In this document: one piece after another, positions 32,788 through 33,148 of the stretch
Layout: every line of letters begins with the position of its first letter
Numbering within the stretch: position 1 is the stretch's first letter
Origin: CAZMGD01 sp964565705
Lineage (GTDB): Bacteria; Actinomycetota; Acidimicrobiia; Acidimicrobiales; Ilumatobacteraceae
Length of the DNA stretch: 33,148 nucleotides
Reading direction: 5' to 3'
NCBI GenBank assembly: GCA_964565705.1
Contig: CAZMGD010000040.1
Coordinates: forward strand, 1 to 33,148
Notes under the pieces: generated by a model
Seen by the model: the letters and a program-made list of their open reading frames with translations, nothing else
What the model was told of the DNA's origin: nothing
Databases searched by the model: none
Made by a program: the position numbers and the translations under genes

Positions 32788-33148
32788 CAACGCTTCTCGT
32801 AGGTGATGCCGGAGGTTTCCACGTCCCAGCTTTCCGGGGTGGCACCCTCGTCGCGCAGCTCGCGCTTGAGCACGCGGCCGACCGGGCTGCGCGGCAGCTC
32901 GGCGCGGAACTCGATGTAGCGGGGCAGGGCGAAGTACGGCAGTTGGTCGATCGCCCAGCGGAACAGCTCCTCCTCGGTCAGCGTCGAGCCCTCCTTCAGG
33001 GTGGCGGTGATCTTGAGGTCGTCCTCCGTCAGCGGGCTCGGCACGGCATGGACCGCGACGTCGGCGAGCTGGCCGTGGCCCATCAGGATCCGTTCGACCT
33101 CGAAGCTGGAGATGTTCTCGCCCCGGCGGCGCAGGTAGTCGGCCTTGC
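32787..33148 (-). CDS. Acyl-CoA synthetase (AMP-binding), C-terminal part
   Basis: About 119 C-terminal codons are in the window; the N-terminus lies beyond the right edge. The segment holds the hinge and A8 motif (ADYLRRRGENISSFEVERIL) and the mobile C-terminal domain (VAVHAVPSPLTEDDLKITATL, LPYFALPRYIEF). The A10 motif reads LPRSPVGRVLKRELRDEG, with Arg where the adenylating Lys (GK) usually stands. The RRRGENIS motif resembles the crotonobetaine/carnitine-CoA ligase and FadD branch. The enzyme should activate a carboxylic acid to its CoA ester for the following dehydrogenase and thiolase. Confidence 0.85.
   Translation of the reverse strand, partial: KADYLRRRGENISSFEVERILMGHGQLADVAVHAVPSPLTEDDLKITATLKEGSTLTEEELFRWAIDQLPYFALPRYIEFRAELPRSPVGRVLKRELRDEGATPESWDVETSGITYEKR

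Overview
The window is the chromosomal replication-origin region of a high-GC Gram-positive bacterium, most probably an actinobacterium of the Acidimicrobiia (Ilumatobacter-like) type. The evidence is the gene order gyrA-gyrB-dciA-recF-dnaN-dnaA / rpmH-rnpA-yidD-yidC-jag-rsmG-parA-parB followed by a cwlM-trxA-trxB-sigM block, strong GC bias, many GTG starts, and 1- or 4-base gene overlaps. The class assignment is inference from synteny and composition. Three runs of N (797-806, 22751-22850, 30211-30310) show a draft assembly; the first interrupts gyrB and the other two sit inside a tandem repeat family.

Left arm (1-6.5 kb, minus strand): gyrA (N-terminus only), gyrB, dciA, recF, dnaN and dnaA are transcribed away from the origin. 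DnaA boxes lie on both sides of dnaA. The dnaA-dnaN gap also holds a candidate DnaA-trio and a near-perfect palindromic pair of boxes. Right arm (6.6-11.9 kb, plus strand): rpmH, rnpA, yidD, yidC, jag, rsmG, parA and parB form a tightly packed run. Two palindromic parS sites lie between rsmG and parA.

Envelope and stress block (11.9-21.6 kb, minus strand): in transcription order, a GNAT acetyltransferase, a DUF6049-like membrane protein, a DegV protein, a transmembrane Ser/Thr kinase, a SigM-like ECF sigma factor, its membrane anti-sigma factor, a small two-helix membrane protein, trxB, trxA and a CwlM-like protein with an eroded amidase domain. In mycobacteria murJ, with its fused pseudokinase and extracytoplasmic domain, sits between the DUF6049 gene and sigM. 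Here no murJ is present there; a stand-alone kinase with intact catalytic motifs and an extracytoplasmic domain that looks related to the MurJ tail occupies the position. Together with the amidase-dead CwlM this suggests a cell-wall-synthesis control locus.

Accessory and metabolic part (21.6-33.1 kb): a histone-deacetylase-family hydrolase diverges from the GNAT gene with only 27 bp between the start codons. An about 137-bp repeat follows, then a four-gene ABC-2 exporter operon, a luciferase-like monooxygenase (minus), a MaoC hydratase and crotonase pair (plus), a second inverted block of the same repeat, and a minus-strand acyl-CoA synthetase / acyl-CoA dehydrogenase / thiolase operon. The last genes together look like CoA-thioester (fatty acid or steroid side chain) catabolism. 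No tRNA, rRNA, CRISPR array, transposase or phage gene was recognised.
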